Made by a program: the position numbers and the translations under genes. Below, piece by piece: positions 1 to 9,600 of a stretch of 26,444 nt of DNA. Every line of letters begins with the position of its first letter. The stretch's first letter is position 1. The notes under the pieces were generated by a model. The model was not told where the DNA came from. It saw nothing but the letters and a program-made list of their open reading frames with translations, and ran no database searches. This stretch comes from a virus, in IMG/VR virus record IMGVR_UViG_3300025132_000244, positions 1 to 26,444 of that record; one strand, given 5' to 3'.

Positions 1-1635
1 ACGATAGAGCAACAACTCAGGGCCACGAGAAGCATCTGCATCTGTGGACACAAGCGTGAGTTGTGGGTCATTGTCGGCAGTGGTAATTGTGCAGCCGTCT
101 GTTGCGGTGAAGCCGCCTGCAATCGCAGTTACGCCAGTACCGTTAGGGTCGATGTTCACGTTGCCGTTCGTATCGATGCTGCTGATGGTGTTGCCGTCGA
201 TGCGTATGTTGTCGGCATTGAGTTGCGGCACAGTCACTGCACCAGCAAACGTGCCGCCGTTGGTCTTGCTCACCATGTCAGCAGTCGTGAATGACTTAAA
301 TGCATAGATGTTCACAAGATCATTGGTAGCAGCGCCAGAAGCCAGCACAACCGATGTGCCGTTGCTGGCTGTGAAGTCAGACGGGTCAAGGATGACGCCG
401 TTCATCACGACTTGCAGATTGTCTGCCGTATAGGACAGAGTTGCGCTGTTGTCGTCTGAACCGCTGAATGTCGTTTGACCTGATGTGGCTGTGTACTCGT
501 ACAGGATCAAACTGACATTGCCAGCAGATGTGGCGGCAATCCAGTTGGCTCCGTCGTAAACACGCATCTCGTTTGCGGTGCTGTTGAAGTACAGCGCACC
601 GGCTACCAGGGCATCACCGTCATTATCGACTGTCGGATTGCTCGTCTTGCTGCCGAGATAGGTGTCATCAAAGTTATCGAAAGCAGATGCCGCAGATGCA
701 GCACTAGCTGCCGCCGCAGTCTGTGATGCAGCCGCAGCCGTGGCTGATGACGCCGCCGCTGTCGCAGAAGCCGCACTATTTGTCTCAGAAGTCGAGGCAT
801 TGCTGGCAGAAGTCGCCGCTTCGGCAGCTTTTGTGGTCGATGTCGCAGCAGATGTCGAGGCAGAAGATGCACTTGATGCCGCCGCCGTCTGGCTGGCCGC
901 ACTAGCCGCCTGACTGGCGGCACTAGCAGTCTCGCTGGCCGCACTAGCCGTCTGAGATGCAGCGGCAGCGGCGGCACTGGTCGATGCTTCTGCGGCTTTT
1001 GTCGTCGCCGTGGTGGCGCTACCAGACGCAGATGTGGCACTGGAAGCGGCAGCGGTGGCGCTTGCAGCCGCTTCATTAGCCTTGGTCTGCGCGTTTGCAA
1101 CCGCATCAATGGCAGGGCCGGCCTCTGGGTTGCCGGTGGTTGCGTTGAATTGCAGGGTCTTGCCCTTGCGGGTGTCCTTGGCCGGCAGCGTCATGTCCAG
1201 GCTGCCGCCATCATCCACATGCGCTGGGTCATAGACCGGCGCTTGCATGCTGCGCTTCTGTTCTTCTGCCACCTGCTGGTCAAAGATGGTCAGGCTGTCG
1301 AGCTGCTGATTCAAGCTGGACGCCAGCAAGTCGCCGGCTGTCACAAAGTCAGTGACCCGTTCAATGTCACGCGCACCCAGGATGATGATGGTGTCGTTGG
1401 CATCAGGCGTTGCTGGTATGTTGCCGCCCACGTTGACAACGACGGTAACAGAGCCGGTGCCGTTGGCGTTGATGGTGACAGAGTAGTCTGTGGTCTTGGT
1501 CAGCTTGGTGGTGTTGAAGTAGATTGCCAGATCGTCATCGTCTAGCACCTCAAAGGTGAAAGCATACGGCCCCAAGCCGGCAGAGCCGGTGAAGACGACG
1601 CGGCGCGTCACTGCGTTGATATTGTAGTCAGCCAT
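1..1635 (-). CDS. Tail fiber protein with T7-type N-terminal domain (partial, C-terminus beyond window)
   Basis: Open from ATG at 1635 to the window edge (545 codons, no stop), so the receptor-binding C-terminus is missing. Residues about 1-120 (start MADYNINAVTRRVVF, then GPYAFTFEVLDDDDL) match the pattern of the T7 tail-fiber N-terminal domain that anchors fibers to the tail. Residues about 180-317 are almost only Ala, Ser and Thr with Lys/Glu spaced between, including a repeated TTKAAEA(S/A)TSA unit; this looks like the trimeric coiled-coil shaft of many fibers. The rest is Asp/Asn/Gly/Thr-rich, typical of beta-structured fiber segments. The start is supported by AAGGA 9 nt upstream. It is the last gene seen in the leftward structural operon, 30 bp after the 1028-aa virion protein. 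N-terminal assignment is confident; receptor and exact fold cannot be judged. Confidence 0.88.
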   Translation of the reverse strand, partial: MADYNINAVTRRVVFTGSAGLGPYAFTFEVLDDDDLAIYFNTTKLTKTTDYSVTINANGTGSVTVVVNVGGNIPATPDANDTIIILGARDIERVTDFVTAGDLLASSLNQQLDSLTIFDQQVAEEQKRSMQAPVYDPAHVDDGGSLDMTLPAKDTRKGKTLQFNATTGNPEAGPAIDAVANAQTKANEAAASATAAASSATSASGSATTATTKAAEASTSAAAAAASQTASAASETASAASQAASAASQTAAASSASSASTSAATSTTKAAEAATSASNASTSETNSAASATAAASSATAAAASQTAAAASAASAASAFDNFDDTYLGSKTSNPTVDNDGDALVAGALYFNSTANEMRVYDGANWIAATSAGNVSLILYEYTATSGQTTFSGSDDNSATLSYTADNLQVVMNGVILDPSDFTASNGTSVVLASGAATNDLVNIYAFKSFTTADMVSKTNGGTFAGAVTVPQLNADNIRIDGNTISSIDTNGNVNIDPNGTGVTAIAGGFTATDGCTITTADNDPQLTLVSTDADASRGPELLLYR

Positions 1636-1665
1636 TGCACATCATCCTTTGTGTCGCATTGTACC

Positions 1666-4600
1666 TTATTTCACCAAATTTTGTAAGCTGGGTTCTGGTG
1701 CTGACAGGCGCGGGTACTTCTTCTTGTTCTTAGCTGCTGCCAACTTTTCAGCGAACTCTGGGAACTCAATGACATCATCATCCAGCCCATAATTAGACAT
1801 ATCTTCCGGCACAAGCGAATACTCATACATTCCAGGATTCATCATGTCTTCATCAATGGCACCAAACATACGAACCTTTGCCAGCTTGCGGTACTGCGCC
1901 ACGATGTTGTTGACAAGGTTGCGCGCTTGACCAATAGGGAACTCTTCGCCAGTCATCTCATAGTCTTCCATCATCTCTGACATAGACATCTTGATGTTTT
2001 CTTTGAGGGTCAAGCCGTCAATCGTAATGACCTGGCCGTATAGCTCCTTGAACCTGTTTTCAATTTTAGGCGGGATCTTGATGCCATCAAATGCGCGAGG
2101 CGCTTGCGGCATATTGTGCTGGATTGCATCCAAGAACTCCAGCACATCGTCCTTTTCGCCAAAGGTCATGGCCAGCGGTTGCCAGGCTGTGGCCTGGTTT
2201 GTGCCTATCTCTTCGCCCCAGTCATTTAGCTTGGGCAGAACGTCGCGTGAATAGATGGGGATGCGAGAGCGCCATCTATTCATGGCCTCGCCAAAACCTA
2301 CCATTGAATCAGGGTAGTCCTCACCGACGCCGACATTGCTAATCGTCGGGTCAATGGCTCTCTCAATGCGCGCCACCAGTGTGCTGTTGCTCATGCCTAC
2401 AACTGGTGTGCCAGAAATGTAGAAGCTGGTGTAACGCTTCTGGATGGCATTGAAGATAGACACGAGCCTGTCACCGCCATCAGTTTGTTTATGGCCGGCA
2501 ATCGACATCAACTCAGAGAAGGTCTGCATAGTCGGGATTGATGTGGCGAACTCAGATGTGCCTGCCATGCCTGCGCTGAACGCAATATCAAACATGGTGT
2601 TGTCAGGGTCGTATTCTTTGTACTTGGCAGCATCAGCAATAGCAGAACCAATCAAAAGAGGCATGTTGGCTGGCTCCAACCTGTTCAGCGGAATGAACCA
2701 GCTATCGTCAAAATCTTTGCCCGTGCCTTCCACAATGCCTTCGGGGCCGAGAAGGTCCATCAGCCTTTTGACATTCTCAGAGCTGATTTCATCCTTGCCA
2801 ATACGCAGCGAAAACTCTTGCCAGCCTCTGGCCTTCAGGTCATTGCGCTGACCAGTGTCTGTCGGCCCAGCGCCAGTGACACGGCCACGCCCTGCAAGAT
2901 CATAGCCGACATACAACATGGCACCACCTAAAGCCATCTTGCTCAAAGCCAGGTCACGATGCCGGCCACCCTTCTGCCAGTCACTCCAGAAGCGCGGCGA
3001 CAGGACTGCCGCCGGCCCCATCCTAGACATGCCCTCATTGGCAATGTTGGTCAGCGTCTTTGAGAATGGCGCAAGTGGCTTTACATACCACTGGTTCATC
3101 AACTTGTTTGCGCCGCCGTAAATGCCTGCCAGCGGCAGCTCTTTGTCCAGGTCATCTTGCAATGTAGATTGCCTGCGCCAAGCCAGCATGGACGCCTCAA
3201 CATCGTCTGGTCTTTCAGTCAGCAGCTTTTGTACAGCGCGCTGTCCGGCTTCTACAGCCTGCATGTGCGCTGTCTTTTCTTCTGCGCCTCTGGCCATAAG
3301 ATCTGCAAAGGTGCTGTCATACACCCTGCCGCCAAGCCTGGCGGCTTCCTCATGCAACTGCACACGCTGCGAGATGCCGGCAAAGAACTCATCAGCAGCA
3401 CCAAGCGCCCTAAACGGCACAGAGTAGACCAAGCCCATCATGTTAAAGGCTTTGCCCAGGGGCGAAGCTGTCAAATCTGGCAGCTCGCGGATCTTCTTGG
3501 TAAACGGTATTTTATACGGTGCGCCTGCCCAGTACGCTGCGCGCAGCGGGTCACGCGGCGCGTCCTTGGCTGCGCCACCTTCCATAAACTTGCGGCCCAT
3601 CATAGTGAAGCCATCAACCAGGCCATTGCGCAAACCAGACAGCCGAGCATAGATATCAGTGGCGTAATACTGATCAGGGTTTGGCTTGCCCACCAACGCC
3701 TCTAAACGCTGACGCAGCGGCGTCATAGCCACAGCAAACATGCGTTCTGGCACATCCAAGAACTGCATCAAGGCGTTGCCGGCAGCATTGTAGAAGTGTG
3801 TCACAGGGTCATTCAGCATGACCGACTGCGCCATATAGACCATAGATTCATATGACTTGCGCTTGACGCCGTTACGCAGCAGAGCATTGCGCGCCGCAGG
3901 GCTGTTGGTGTTGTTATATGCCTCTGCCATAATACGCAACTGATCATCGCCACCCAGTGCATCCAGAGCCGCGCGCACCTCGTTGATGCTCAGATTGCTG
4001 CCACGGTCTTTGGTGTTCTTGAAGACATTCATTGACCTGGCCACATCTGTCTTTGCGCCTGACAACTCAGCAAGAATCACATCGTGCTGCGCGATTGCCT
4101 CTCGCAGCTCTAGCTTGCCAGCATCGTCTAGCTCACCACGGCCAGCCAGACGCATCAGCTCATCGACCTTGCTGGCGCTGACATCGTGCAACACCATGAG
4201 GCCAGCCATGTACTCAGCTAGCTGACTGCCGCCCACAGCGGTGGTCTTTTCTACGCCAGAAAAAATGCCGTTCAGGTTTTCTTCTGGAATGCCGGCTTCC
4301 ATAGCGCGGTCATAGATCTGCGCCACAGTCATAGGTTTGTTGGCAGCAACACCCTCTTGGTCAGCGACCTTGGCAGCAGCCTGCACTGTGGCGGCTAGCG
4401 TGTCGCTGTCATAGAAGGTGGTGTTGACCGGCCCTTCAGCAATGCCGGCTTCCTTCTGTGTGCGTGACGGCGATGGCGCTTCACGCGCTGTGCCTATCTC
4501 TGCCTCAGTAGCTATGATGCGCGCGTCTACTTCTGCTTCAGTCACAGGCTCTGGTGCCACAGGCTGTGGCGGCACTTCCACCTCTGGCTCTGGCGCTAGT

Positions 4601-4752
4601 TCAATGCGGGGGCCGAGCGGCATCTCCTCAACAGCCGGAGGGTCAATAGCCTCAACCCTTGTGCTGCGCGGTGAAACCCGCGCACCAGGCTTGGTCAGCG
4701 GTTCAATGAGCTGACCAGTTATGCCTCTGGCTGTTTTAGAAACAATAGACAT
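1666..4752 (-). CDS. Large internal virion (ejection) protein, 1028 aa
   Basis: Very large protein encoded between the other internal virion proteins and the fiber, where T7-like phages put gp16-type ejection proteins. Residues about 35-75 are Pro/Glu-rich (several APEP/VEVPPQP stretches) and look disordered. The remainder is mostly predicted helical. A hydrophobic Gly/Ala segment near residues 598-622 (LALSKMALGGAMLYVGYDLA) could insert into membrane. No lytic transglycosylase motif, protease motif or other catalytic signature was recognised. By position and size it probably enters the cell with the DNA, but this is inferred from synteny only. The ATG at 4752 lies 3 nt after the stop of the 46-aa gene, suggesting coupled translation. 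It could instead be a polyvalent protein with an unseen enzyme domain. Confidence 0.72.
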   Translation of the reverse strand: MSIVSKTARGITGQLIEPLTKPGARVSPRSTRVEAIDPPAVEEMPLGPRIELAPEPEVEVPPQPVAPEPVTEAEVDARIIATEAEIGTAREAPSPSRTQKEAGIAEGPVNTTFYDSDTLAATVQAAAKVADQEGVAANKPMTVAQIYDRAMEAGIPEENLNGIFSGVEKTTAVGGSQLAEYMAGLMVLHDVSASKVDELMRLAGRGELDDAGKLELREAIAQHDVILAELSGAKTDVARSMNVFKNTKDRGSNLSINEVRAALDALGGDDQLRIMAEAYNNTNSPAARNALLRNGVKRKSYESMVYMAQSVMLNDPVTHFYNAAGNALMQFLDVPERMFAVAMTPLRQRLEALVGKPNPDQYYATDIYARLSGLRNGLVDGFTMMGRKFMEGGAAKDAPRDPLRAAYWAGAPYKIPFTKKIRELPDLTASPLGKAFNMMGLVYSVPFRALGAADEFFAGISQRVQLHEEAARLGGRVYDSTFADLMARGAEEKTAHMQAVEAGQRAVQKLLTERPDDVEASMLAWRRQSTLQDDLDKELPLAGIYGGANKLMNQWYVKPLAPFSKTLTNIANEGMSRMGPAAVLSPRFWSDWQKGGRHRDLALSKMALGGAMLYVGYDLAGRGRVTGAGPTDTGQRNDLKARGWQEFSLRIGKDEISSENVKRLMDLLGPEGIVEGTGKDFDDSWFIPLNRLEPANMPLLIGSAIADAAKYKEYDPDNTMFDIAFSAGMAGTSEFATSIPTMQTFSELMSIAGHKQTDGGDRLVSIFNAIQKRYTSFYISGTPVVGMSNSTLVARIERAIDPTISNVGVGEDYPDSMVGFGEAMNRWRSRIPIYSRDVLPKLNDWGEEIGTNQATAWQPLAMTFGEKDDVLEFLDAIQHNMPQAPRAFDGIKIPPKIENRFKELYGQVITIDGLTLKENIKMSMSEMMEDYEMTGEEFPIGQARNLVNNIVAQYRKLAKVRMFGAIDEDMMNPGMYEYSLVPEDMSNYGLDDDVIEFPEFAEKLAAAKNKKKYPRLSAPEPSLQNLVK

Positions 4753-4755
4753 TGC

Positions 4756-4896
4756 CTATCCCTCTGCTTGATCTACCTCGTCTGGCTCTGCCTGCATAGG
4801 CATTTGCTCACGAGTGTCATACAACGCCGTTACCAGCGCCATGACATCATTTGATTTCTGTTCCTGCGGCTCGGATGAGTTCGTCGAGTTTTCCAC
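4756..4896 (-). CDS. Small 46-aa protein, GTG start, overlapping the end of the 838-aa gene
   Basis: A short frame not obvious by length alone: GTG at 4894-4896, 46 codons, TAG at 4756-4758. It begins VENSTNSSEPQEQKSND and ends AEPDEVDQAEG; acidic, with a short central helix (MALVTALYDTREQM). Evidence for translation is a perfect Shine-Dalgarno, AAGGAG, 6 nt before the GTG, better than those of its neighbours. An in-frame TAA just upstream rules out a longer form. It overlaps the last 50 nt of the 838-aa virion gene in another frame, and its stop is 3 nt before the next ATG, so it fills the gap between the two largest internal virion genes. Function unknown; a small virion or assembly cofactor, or a translational coupler for the 1028-aa gene, would fit. 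Confidence 0.68.
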   Translation of the reverse strand: MENSTNSSEPQEQKSNDVMALVTALYDTREQMPMQAEPDEVDQAEG

Positions 4897-7363
4897 GGTT
4901 TACTCCTTCAAAATCGTACCACGGTATGCTGCCACCCTCGAAAGGCTCTACAGATCCTTTGCCGGCCTTTGTCCTTGGGAAGTCAGGCGGGATGACCTCA
5001 GAGTTTTTGGCAAGTGCTTTGTCCAAAGTATCATCCAGTTGTTGTTTTGTGAATGAATAAGGGGTGCCATCGCTAGCTTCATAAATGTAACGATTAGACC
5101 CATCTGGCAGTTTTTCGTACTTGGCCCCAGAATACTTTGATTTGAATCTACCTTCCATCACAGGAACATTGGCCACTGGTGTGGCATCACCCGCTGATGT
5201 CCGCACAACGGTCTCCAGCGTTGGGTGCGACACAATCTGACCAGAAGACCTAACCCAGCTTTCCCAGTGATACCGGCCTACGGTGCCAGCCTCTGTGCGT
5301 CCTGCCATCTTGTACAGCTCTGGCACTCTGGTCATCAGTGACCGCTCCAGCGCCTCATACTGAGCCAGACCCTGTGATGTGTCAAACTGCTGCATGATGT
5401 CGTCATAGATCTTCTCACCGCCGCCCCACATCTGGTTGATCTGGATTCGGTCAAGAACCACAACATCGTTGCGGCCCGACACTAGCAATGCGAATGACAG
5501 GATCTTGTTCTTGATGCCGGTGTCTTGTGCGATGCCATAGTATTCACGCCTGATCTCTCTACTGGCCATATCCTGATTTGCAATCATCTCATGCAACCTA
5601 GCCAGGCCAGACTTACCTGACGCATCCGGCACTGCCATCTTCTTCAAGAACACCTTGCCAAAGTCATTTGCATTGGATGTTGCAGACTTGCCTGGGCTAC
5701 CGGCAGGGATCGTGGTTTTGACCATGTTTAGCCAGCCAGCAGTGTCTGCATCAGACCACTCGCCACGCGCAGCCTTCTGAATAAAAGGCATAGCCTTCTC
5801 GGCCAGGTCTTTGTATCCGCTTTCATGCGGGAATGCAGACAGACGCCTGGACAAGATAGACCACAGCATGAGCTGACCCGTCAGCTCTGGGCCAGCACCG
5901 GCAGCATACGCGCCCTTGAATCTGTTCTGAACAGCCAACCCATCGTTGGCTGCTTTGATCTGGGCCGGCGTCAACTGCTTAAACCAATCCGACCATTTGT
6001 TCATGTCATTAGCATGCTCAATCATCCAGACTGGCGGCGCAGGCACATCCTGCCGGTTTAATGCCCTAGACATCATGTCCACATATCCCTGCGTCGATGC
6101 CAGTGGATCGGGAAACTCTAAGTCAATTTCATCAAGCCTTGCCGTCTGCGCCGTAAAATTGTTTGGCGTCATAGCCGCAGCAATAAAAGATTCATTCTTG
6201 CGCTGCAACTGCACCGGCTCAAATGATGGGTTGTTGACTGTATACTGGCCAGGCACACCAATGACTGGGGCGTCAGTCTCTACCCTTGATGTAAAGACAG
6301 GCTCTGCTGAAACCATCTTGCCGGCAGCAGCCAGTGCTGGGTCAATCACTTCCATAGGATCTACGCCAGACATCAAGCGGTCTTGCATTGGCCCACGTTC
6401 TGCTATACGCGCCTCTGCTGATTCACCCAGAGATGAAATTGCGGAACGAACAGCAGGGCCACCAACTTCAACAGTTTTCTGCACACCTTTTGTAATTCCT
6501 GCACCAGCCGCAGCGCCTATGCCTGTGGACGCAAGGGTTCGCATGACAGCCTCACCCAAAGATGGTGGCGCGCCAGCAGCAGTCTCTAATATCATGTTGC
6601 CGGCTTCATAGATGTTTGCATATGCAGCACCAGCACCAGCCCCAGATACAACTGGCGCGCGCTTGGCAAGCTCAGTCGTATAGCCAGCAGTCTTTGCTGC
6701 CAGCATCAGCATTTGCCTGGCCGTCATGCTGCTTGTCTTTAATGCTGCTGCTTTGATGACCGGAGCAGCAAAGCCACCTACCACAGTGGCATACGTTTCT
6801 GGCGCACCAAACAATGCGCGGAACGACCTTTTGATGGTTGCGCCTTCTGTCTTGGTGTCAGCATATGTGTTCAACATAAACAGAAAATCATTGGCATTGT
6901 TTTCTTTGGTGACTAGGTTGCCATCCAAATCTGTATAGCCGCCACTGTTCACGATGTTGTACACCTGACCAACCATACCAGGCGAACTAATGCCTGATTC
7001 ACCAGGGAAGCCAGCAACGCCTGTCACGTTCCAATTAAACTCGCCCATTAGATCCATGCCATAAGCAGCCGCCTGCTTATCAGAGCCAATGAACTCATAG
7101 CCCTCCATGACACGGTGCATGCGCTTTGATACCTCAATCCAATCAGGCATCATGGTAAGCTGCTCTTCACTAAACTTGGGCTTTTTTGGCGCGTCGCGTC
7201 GAGCCTTTCTAGCGCCGCGAAGTGAATCGTCAATTTCATCTTCATCCGCTACCGCATCAGAAGACGCAGGTATGCCGAGCTTCATAAAAGTGTTTTGGTC
7301 TGCTTGCTGATTGTACATCTCAGCAAGCTCATCCATCACTCTGTCTTCAAGAAAGCCGCTCAC
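4847..7363 (-). CDS. Internal virion protein, 838 aa
   Basis: Second of three consecutive large genes after the gp14-like protein. The N-terminal 70 residues are charged, with a basic stretch (GARKARRDAPKKPKF). Residues about 183-300 contain several Gly/Ala-rich hydrophobic segments (VVGGFAAPVIKAAAL; STGIGAAAGAGITKG) that could cross or enter a membrane, as expected for an ejected core protein. A compact, more conserved-looking block around residues 610-660 includes ALLVSGRNDVVVLDRIQ followed by NQMWGGG, which suggests an enzymatic or folded domain that I cannot name with confidence. The start ATG overlaps the previous stop by 4 nt (ATGA), with GGGA upstream. The 3' end overlaps the 46-aa gene. 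Role in DNA ejection is inferred from order and size, not from a catalytic motif. Confidence 0.72.
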   Translation of the reverse strand: MSGFLEDRVMDELAEMYNQQADQNTFMKLGIPASSDAVADEDEIDDSLRGARKARRDAPKKPKFSEEQLTMMPDWIEVSKRMHRVMEGYEFIGSDKQAAAYGMDLMGEFNWNVTGVAGFPGESGISSPGMVGQVYNIVNSGGYTDLDGNLVTKENNANDFLFMLNTYADTKTEGATIKRSFRALFGAPETYATVVGGFAAPVIKAAALKTSSMTARQMLMLAAKTAGYTTELAKRAPVVSGAGAGAAYANIYEAGNMILETAAGAPPSLGEAVMRTLASTGIGAAAGAGITKGVQKTVEVGGPAVRSAISSLGESAEARIAERGPMQDRLMSGVDPMEVIDPALAAAGKMVSAEPVFTSRVETDAPVIGVPGQYTVNNPSFEPVQLQRKNESFIAAAMTPNNFTAQTARLDEIDLEFPDPLASTQGYVDMMSRALNRQDVPAPPVWMIEHANDMNKWSDWFKQLTPAQIKAANDGLAVQNRFKGAYAAGAGPELTGQLMLWSILSRRLSAFPHESGYKDLAEKAMPFIQKAARGEWSDADTAGWLNMVKTTIPAGSPGKSATSNANDFGKVFLKKMAVPDASGKSGLARLHEMIANQDMASREIRREYYGIAQDTGIKNKILSFALLVSGRNDVVVLDRIQINQMWGGGEKIYDDIMQQFDTSQGLAQYEALERSLMTRVPELYKMAGRTEAGTVGRYHWESWVRSSGQIVSHPTLETVVRTSAGDATPVANVPVMEGRFKSKYSGAKYEKLPDGSNRYIYEASDGTPYSFTKQQLDDTLDKALAKNSEVIPPDFPRTKAGKGSVEPFEGGSIPWYDFEGVNRGKLDELIRAAGTEIK

Positions 7364-9117
7364 ATCAATTCATCCCGCAGTGTTTGGTTTCGCTCAATAC
7401 TCAACAGCTTTGCCTTGATGAACTCAATGTCAGGATCTGACAAGTTAAGCGCGGCCTGGTTGTCGATGATCTCTTCAATGGTCGTGTACTCGCCAATATC
7501 AATATAGGGATAATTCTCTGCCAAAGCACTCAAGAGGCGGTCAATGTTTTCCTGGTACTCGCTGCCAGCCAGCTCCAGTCTGTAATCCCGCGCAATGACA
7601 GACCTGACCGGACGATCACCAGTCATGCCGCCATCTTCCCAGTCTTCCATTGCGGCGCTAAATCTTCTATCGACATTCGCGATAAAGCTATTTACGGCTT
7701 TGGCTTGTTTTACCTCAACATTGATCATGCCGGTGACAAGACCAGTGTGGCGACGCGCCTCTGCCTCAACCTTGGAAAACTCTTCTTTGTTTGCAGCCTC
7801 AAGCCTTGGTGCCAAGGACAAGATCTGCTTTGGCCCAACATCAAGTTTCTGGCCTTCAGCAAAAAGAGTAAGGTGGTCTGTGATCTGGCCTTGAGCAATC
7901 ATTGTGCGTAGAGCAAAAACACCAGTTGGATTGTCAGGCTCATAGTATGCAGGCTGATTAACTTGTTCCTTTGTCTTGAACAGCGCAATGATGCCCTGAC
8001 CATCAATCACTTCTGGATACATCGTAGCGGTTTCTGTAAGAGCTGCGACTGCCTCTTTTTCATCATCGCTGCCACCAGGCGCGTTGACAAAGTCAATCAC
8101 ATTGCTGACGGTATCTTGTTTAGCCACCAACACATTTTCTTTGCGCGTCTGGTCATCTGCGCCTTGCCTAAAGGAAATCTCATCACGAATCTGTTTGCGC
8201 AAAACAATCTTCTGCGCATCGTCTAGCGTGTTGTAGAGCGCAGTCTTGTCGCCAAAGTCGCCACGCCGCAACGCGGATAACCTTTGCTCTGCCGGCAGCT
8301 CAATAGCATAGTTTGCAAGCACATTGACCTTGGCTGTGGCAATCATGGCAGGGAACTTGCCTGATTGCTCTGTGAAAAAAGCGGCATCATTTGTGGACAA
8401 TAATTGATCAGCAACAGAGTTGACTGCTATGACCGCCTCGCTTTCACTAGCCAGCAGATCGCTGCCAATAGTGACAGCACCTTTATCCTGGGTGAAGATG
8501 TCTTCCAAGGCATCTGGCAGCGCCGACATGGTTGCTTCGGCGTTTGCCATTTTGATTGCTTGGTTGAGCTTGATCTGCCGCTCTAGCCCCTTCTGGTACA
8601 CTGGAGCCGACAGCGTCGCTATCGTTGCATTAAATGAACTTGCCACCTTTGGGTCAAGCGCAGCAATCAAATCTGTGTAGCCGGCAGACATGCCAGTGAT
8701 CTCGCGCATCTCAGCGTTGATGTCGAGATCTTCACCACCTTCAATCCTTGCGCTAAGATTAGCCAGGCTGGACCTAGTCGTGGCAGTCAATTCTGTGCTG
8801 AGTTTTTGCGCAGTAGTAGCCACCGACACAGACCCAAAGACTGTTGTCGGGTCGCCAAGTATTTGATCAACAGACTGGCCACCGGCAAGCGCCGCCTCTA
8901 GCTGCTCTGCCGTGATGTCTTGGTCATATGCAAACTGTGCCGCCTCTACTTTGGTGCGCGCCTCTTCTCGACCAGCAACATACCGCGACATCACATCCAA
9001 GCCGCGCGACATACTTTCAAAAACGCCAGCCTGCGCCCTGCCAGTAGCCGTGAAGTCAACACTAGGTATCGACGGTATCGAAGCACCTAGTGGACGGTAT
9101 CTTGGTCGTTCTGCCAT
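7360..9117 (-). CDS. Internal virion protein, 585 aa, helical (T7 gp15-like position)
   Basis: Starts MAERPRYRPLGASIPS and is then almost entirely helical, rich in Ala, Glu, Gln and Leu, with many coiled-coil-like stretches (for example ARTKVEAAQFAYDQDITAEQ near residue 55). No membrane segment or catalytic motif was recognised. Its place, directly after the gp14-like gene and before two larger proteins, is that of T7 gp15 (internal virion protein C), a helical scaffold of the ejection core; sequence alone does not prove homology. The stop overlaps the next ATG by 4 nt, and the start overlaps the preceding stop by 1 nt (TAATG), so the three genes are translationally coupled. Confidence 0.7.
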   Translation of the reverse strand: MAERPRYRPLGASIPSIPSVDFTATGRAQAGVFESMSRGLDVMSRYVAGREEARTKVEAAQFAYDQDITAEQLEAALAGGQSVDQILGDPTTVFGSVSVATTAQKLSTELTATTRSSLANLSARIEGGEDLDINAEMREITGMSAGYTDLIAALDPKVASSFNATIATLSAPVYQKGLERQIKLNQAIKMANAEATMSALPDALEDIFTQDKGAVTIGSDLLASESEAVIAVNSVADQLLSTNDAAFFTEQSGKFPAMIATAKVNVLANYAIELPAEQRLSALRRGDFGDKTALYNTLDDAQKIVLRKQIRDEISFRQGADDQTRKENVLVAKQDTVSNVIDFVNAPGGSDDEKEAVAALTETATMYPEVIDGQGIIALFKTKEQVNQPAYYEPDNPTGVFALRTMIAQGQITDHLTLFAEGQKLDVGPKQILSLAPRLEAANKEEFSKVEAEARRHTGLVTGMINVEVKQAKAVNSFIANVDRRFSAAMEDWEDGGMTGDRPVRSVIARDYRLELAGSEYQENIDRLLSALAENYPYIDIGEYTTIEEIIDNQAALNLSDPDIEFIKAKLLSIERNQTLRDELM

Positions 9118-9599
9118 TAGCCTGTTACCGTTGTTTGCAAGCTAGGCTCCAGCGGTGCCTTTGGAGCCGCGCCTAGTGATTTGTTGAACGCATACGCCTG
9201 GCCGAATGCAGCGGCAGCATTGAACACACCTGACATCATTGTGGCGCTAGCCTGCGCCTCATACTGATCTGCCTGCAACACACCAGAACGCAGCGCAATT
9301 ATAGCGCCTTCATCAGACAAAAACTTTTCTTCGGCCCCTTTGGCCTCGGCAAATATAGACAAGGTTCTGGCACTGCCACTGAAGGGGTCAATGCCACCTG
9401 CGCCAGCCCTGGCAATGATTGCCGCATCTGTGGCCAAGATGTTGTCCAGCACCTTGACGCCCTGCGCCTTGTACTTGAGGGCGTCAGTGCGCGCTTGGGT
9501 GCGCACCTGGGTTGCTTGCGCAGCAAGCCCACGCGCCGTCGCCTGCGCTGCTTTCAGCGCCGCAAAGGCTTGCAGTCCAGCTATTGCATACATGCTCAT
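9117..9599 (-). CDS. Internal virion protein, T7 gp14-like, 160 aa
   Basis: Small Ala-rich helical protein beginning MSMYAIAGLQAFAALKAAQA, then a long helix, a Gly-rich turn (ARAGAGGIDPFSGSARTL near residue 67) and a further helix with QADQYEAQA. This pattern (Ala-rich N-terminus, a GVDPFSGS-like turn, helical C-terminal half) is common in gp14-type internal virion proteins of T7-like and marine podoviruses, which form the pore in the outer membrane at infection. Position immediately after tail tubular protein B and before two to three larger internal proteins supports this. The ATG lies 1 nt after the stop of the tube gene, with GGGGC about 7 nt upstream. Confidence 0.78.
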   Translation of the reverse strand: MSMYAIAGLQAFAALKAAQATARGLAAQATQVRTQARTDALKYKAQGVKVLDNILATDAAIIARAGAGGIDPFSGSARTLSIFAEAKGAEEKFLSDEGAIIALRSGVLQADQYEAQASATMMSGVFNAAAAFGQAYAFNKSLGAAPKAPLEPSLQTTVTG

Positions 9600-9600
9600 G

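Noticed and set aside
603-1109. 168-aa Arg/Leu/Pro-rich minus-strand frame (and Ala-rich plus-strand frame at 662-913)
   Set aside because: Shadow frames of the repetitive Ala/Ser/Thr shaft of the tail fiber; extreme composition and no ribosome-binding site.
5946-6611. 221-aa plus-strand frame opposite the 838-aa virion gene
   Set aside because: No domain or usable ribosome-binding site; Ser/Ala/Pro-rich complement of the virion gene.
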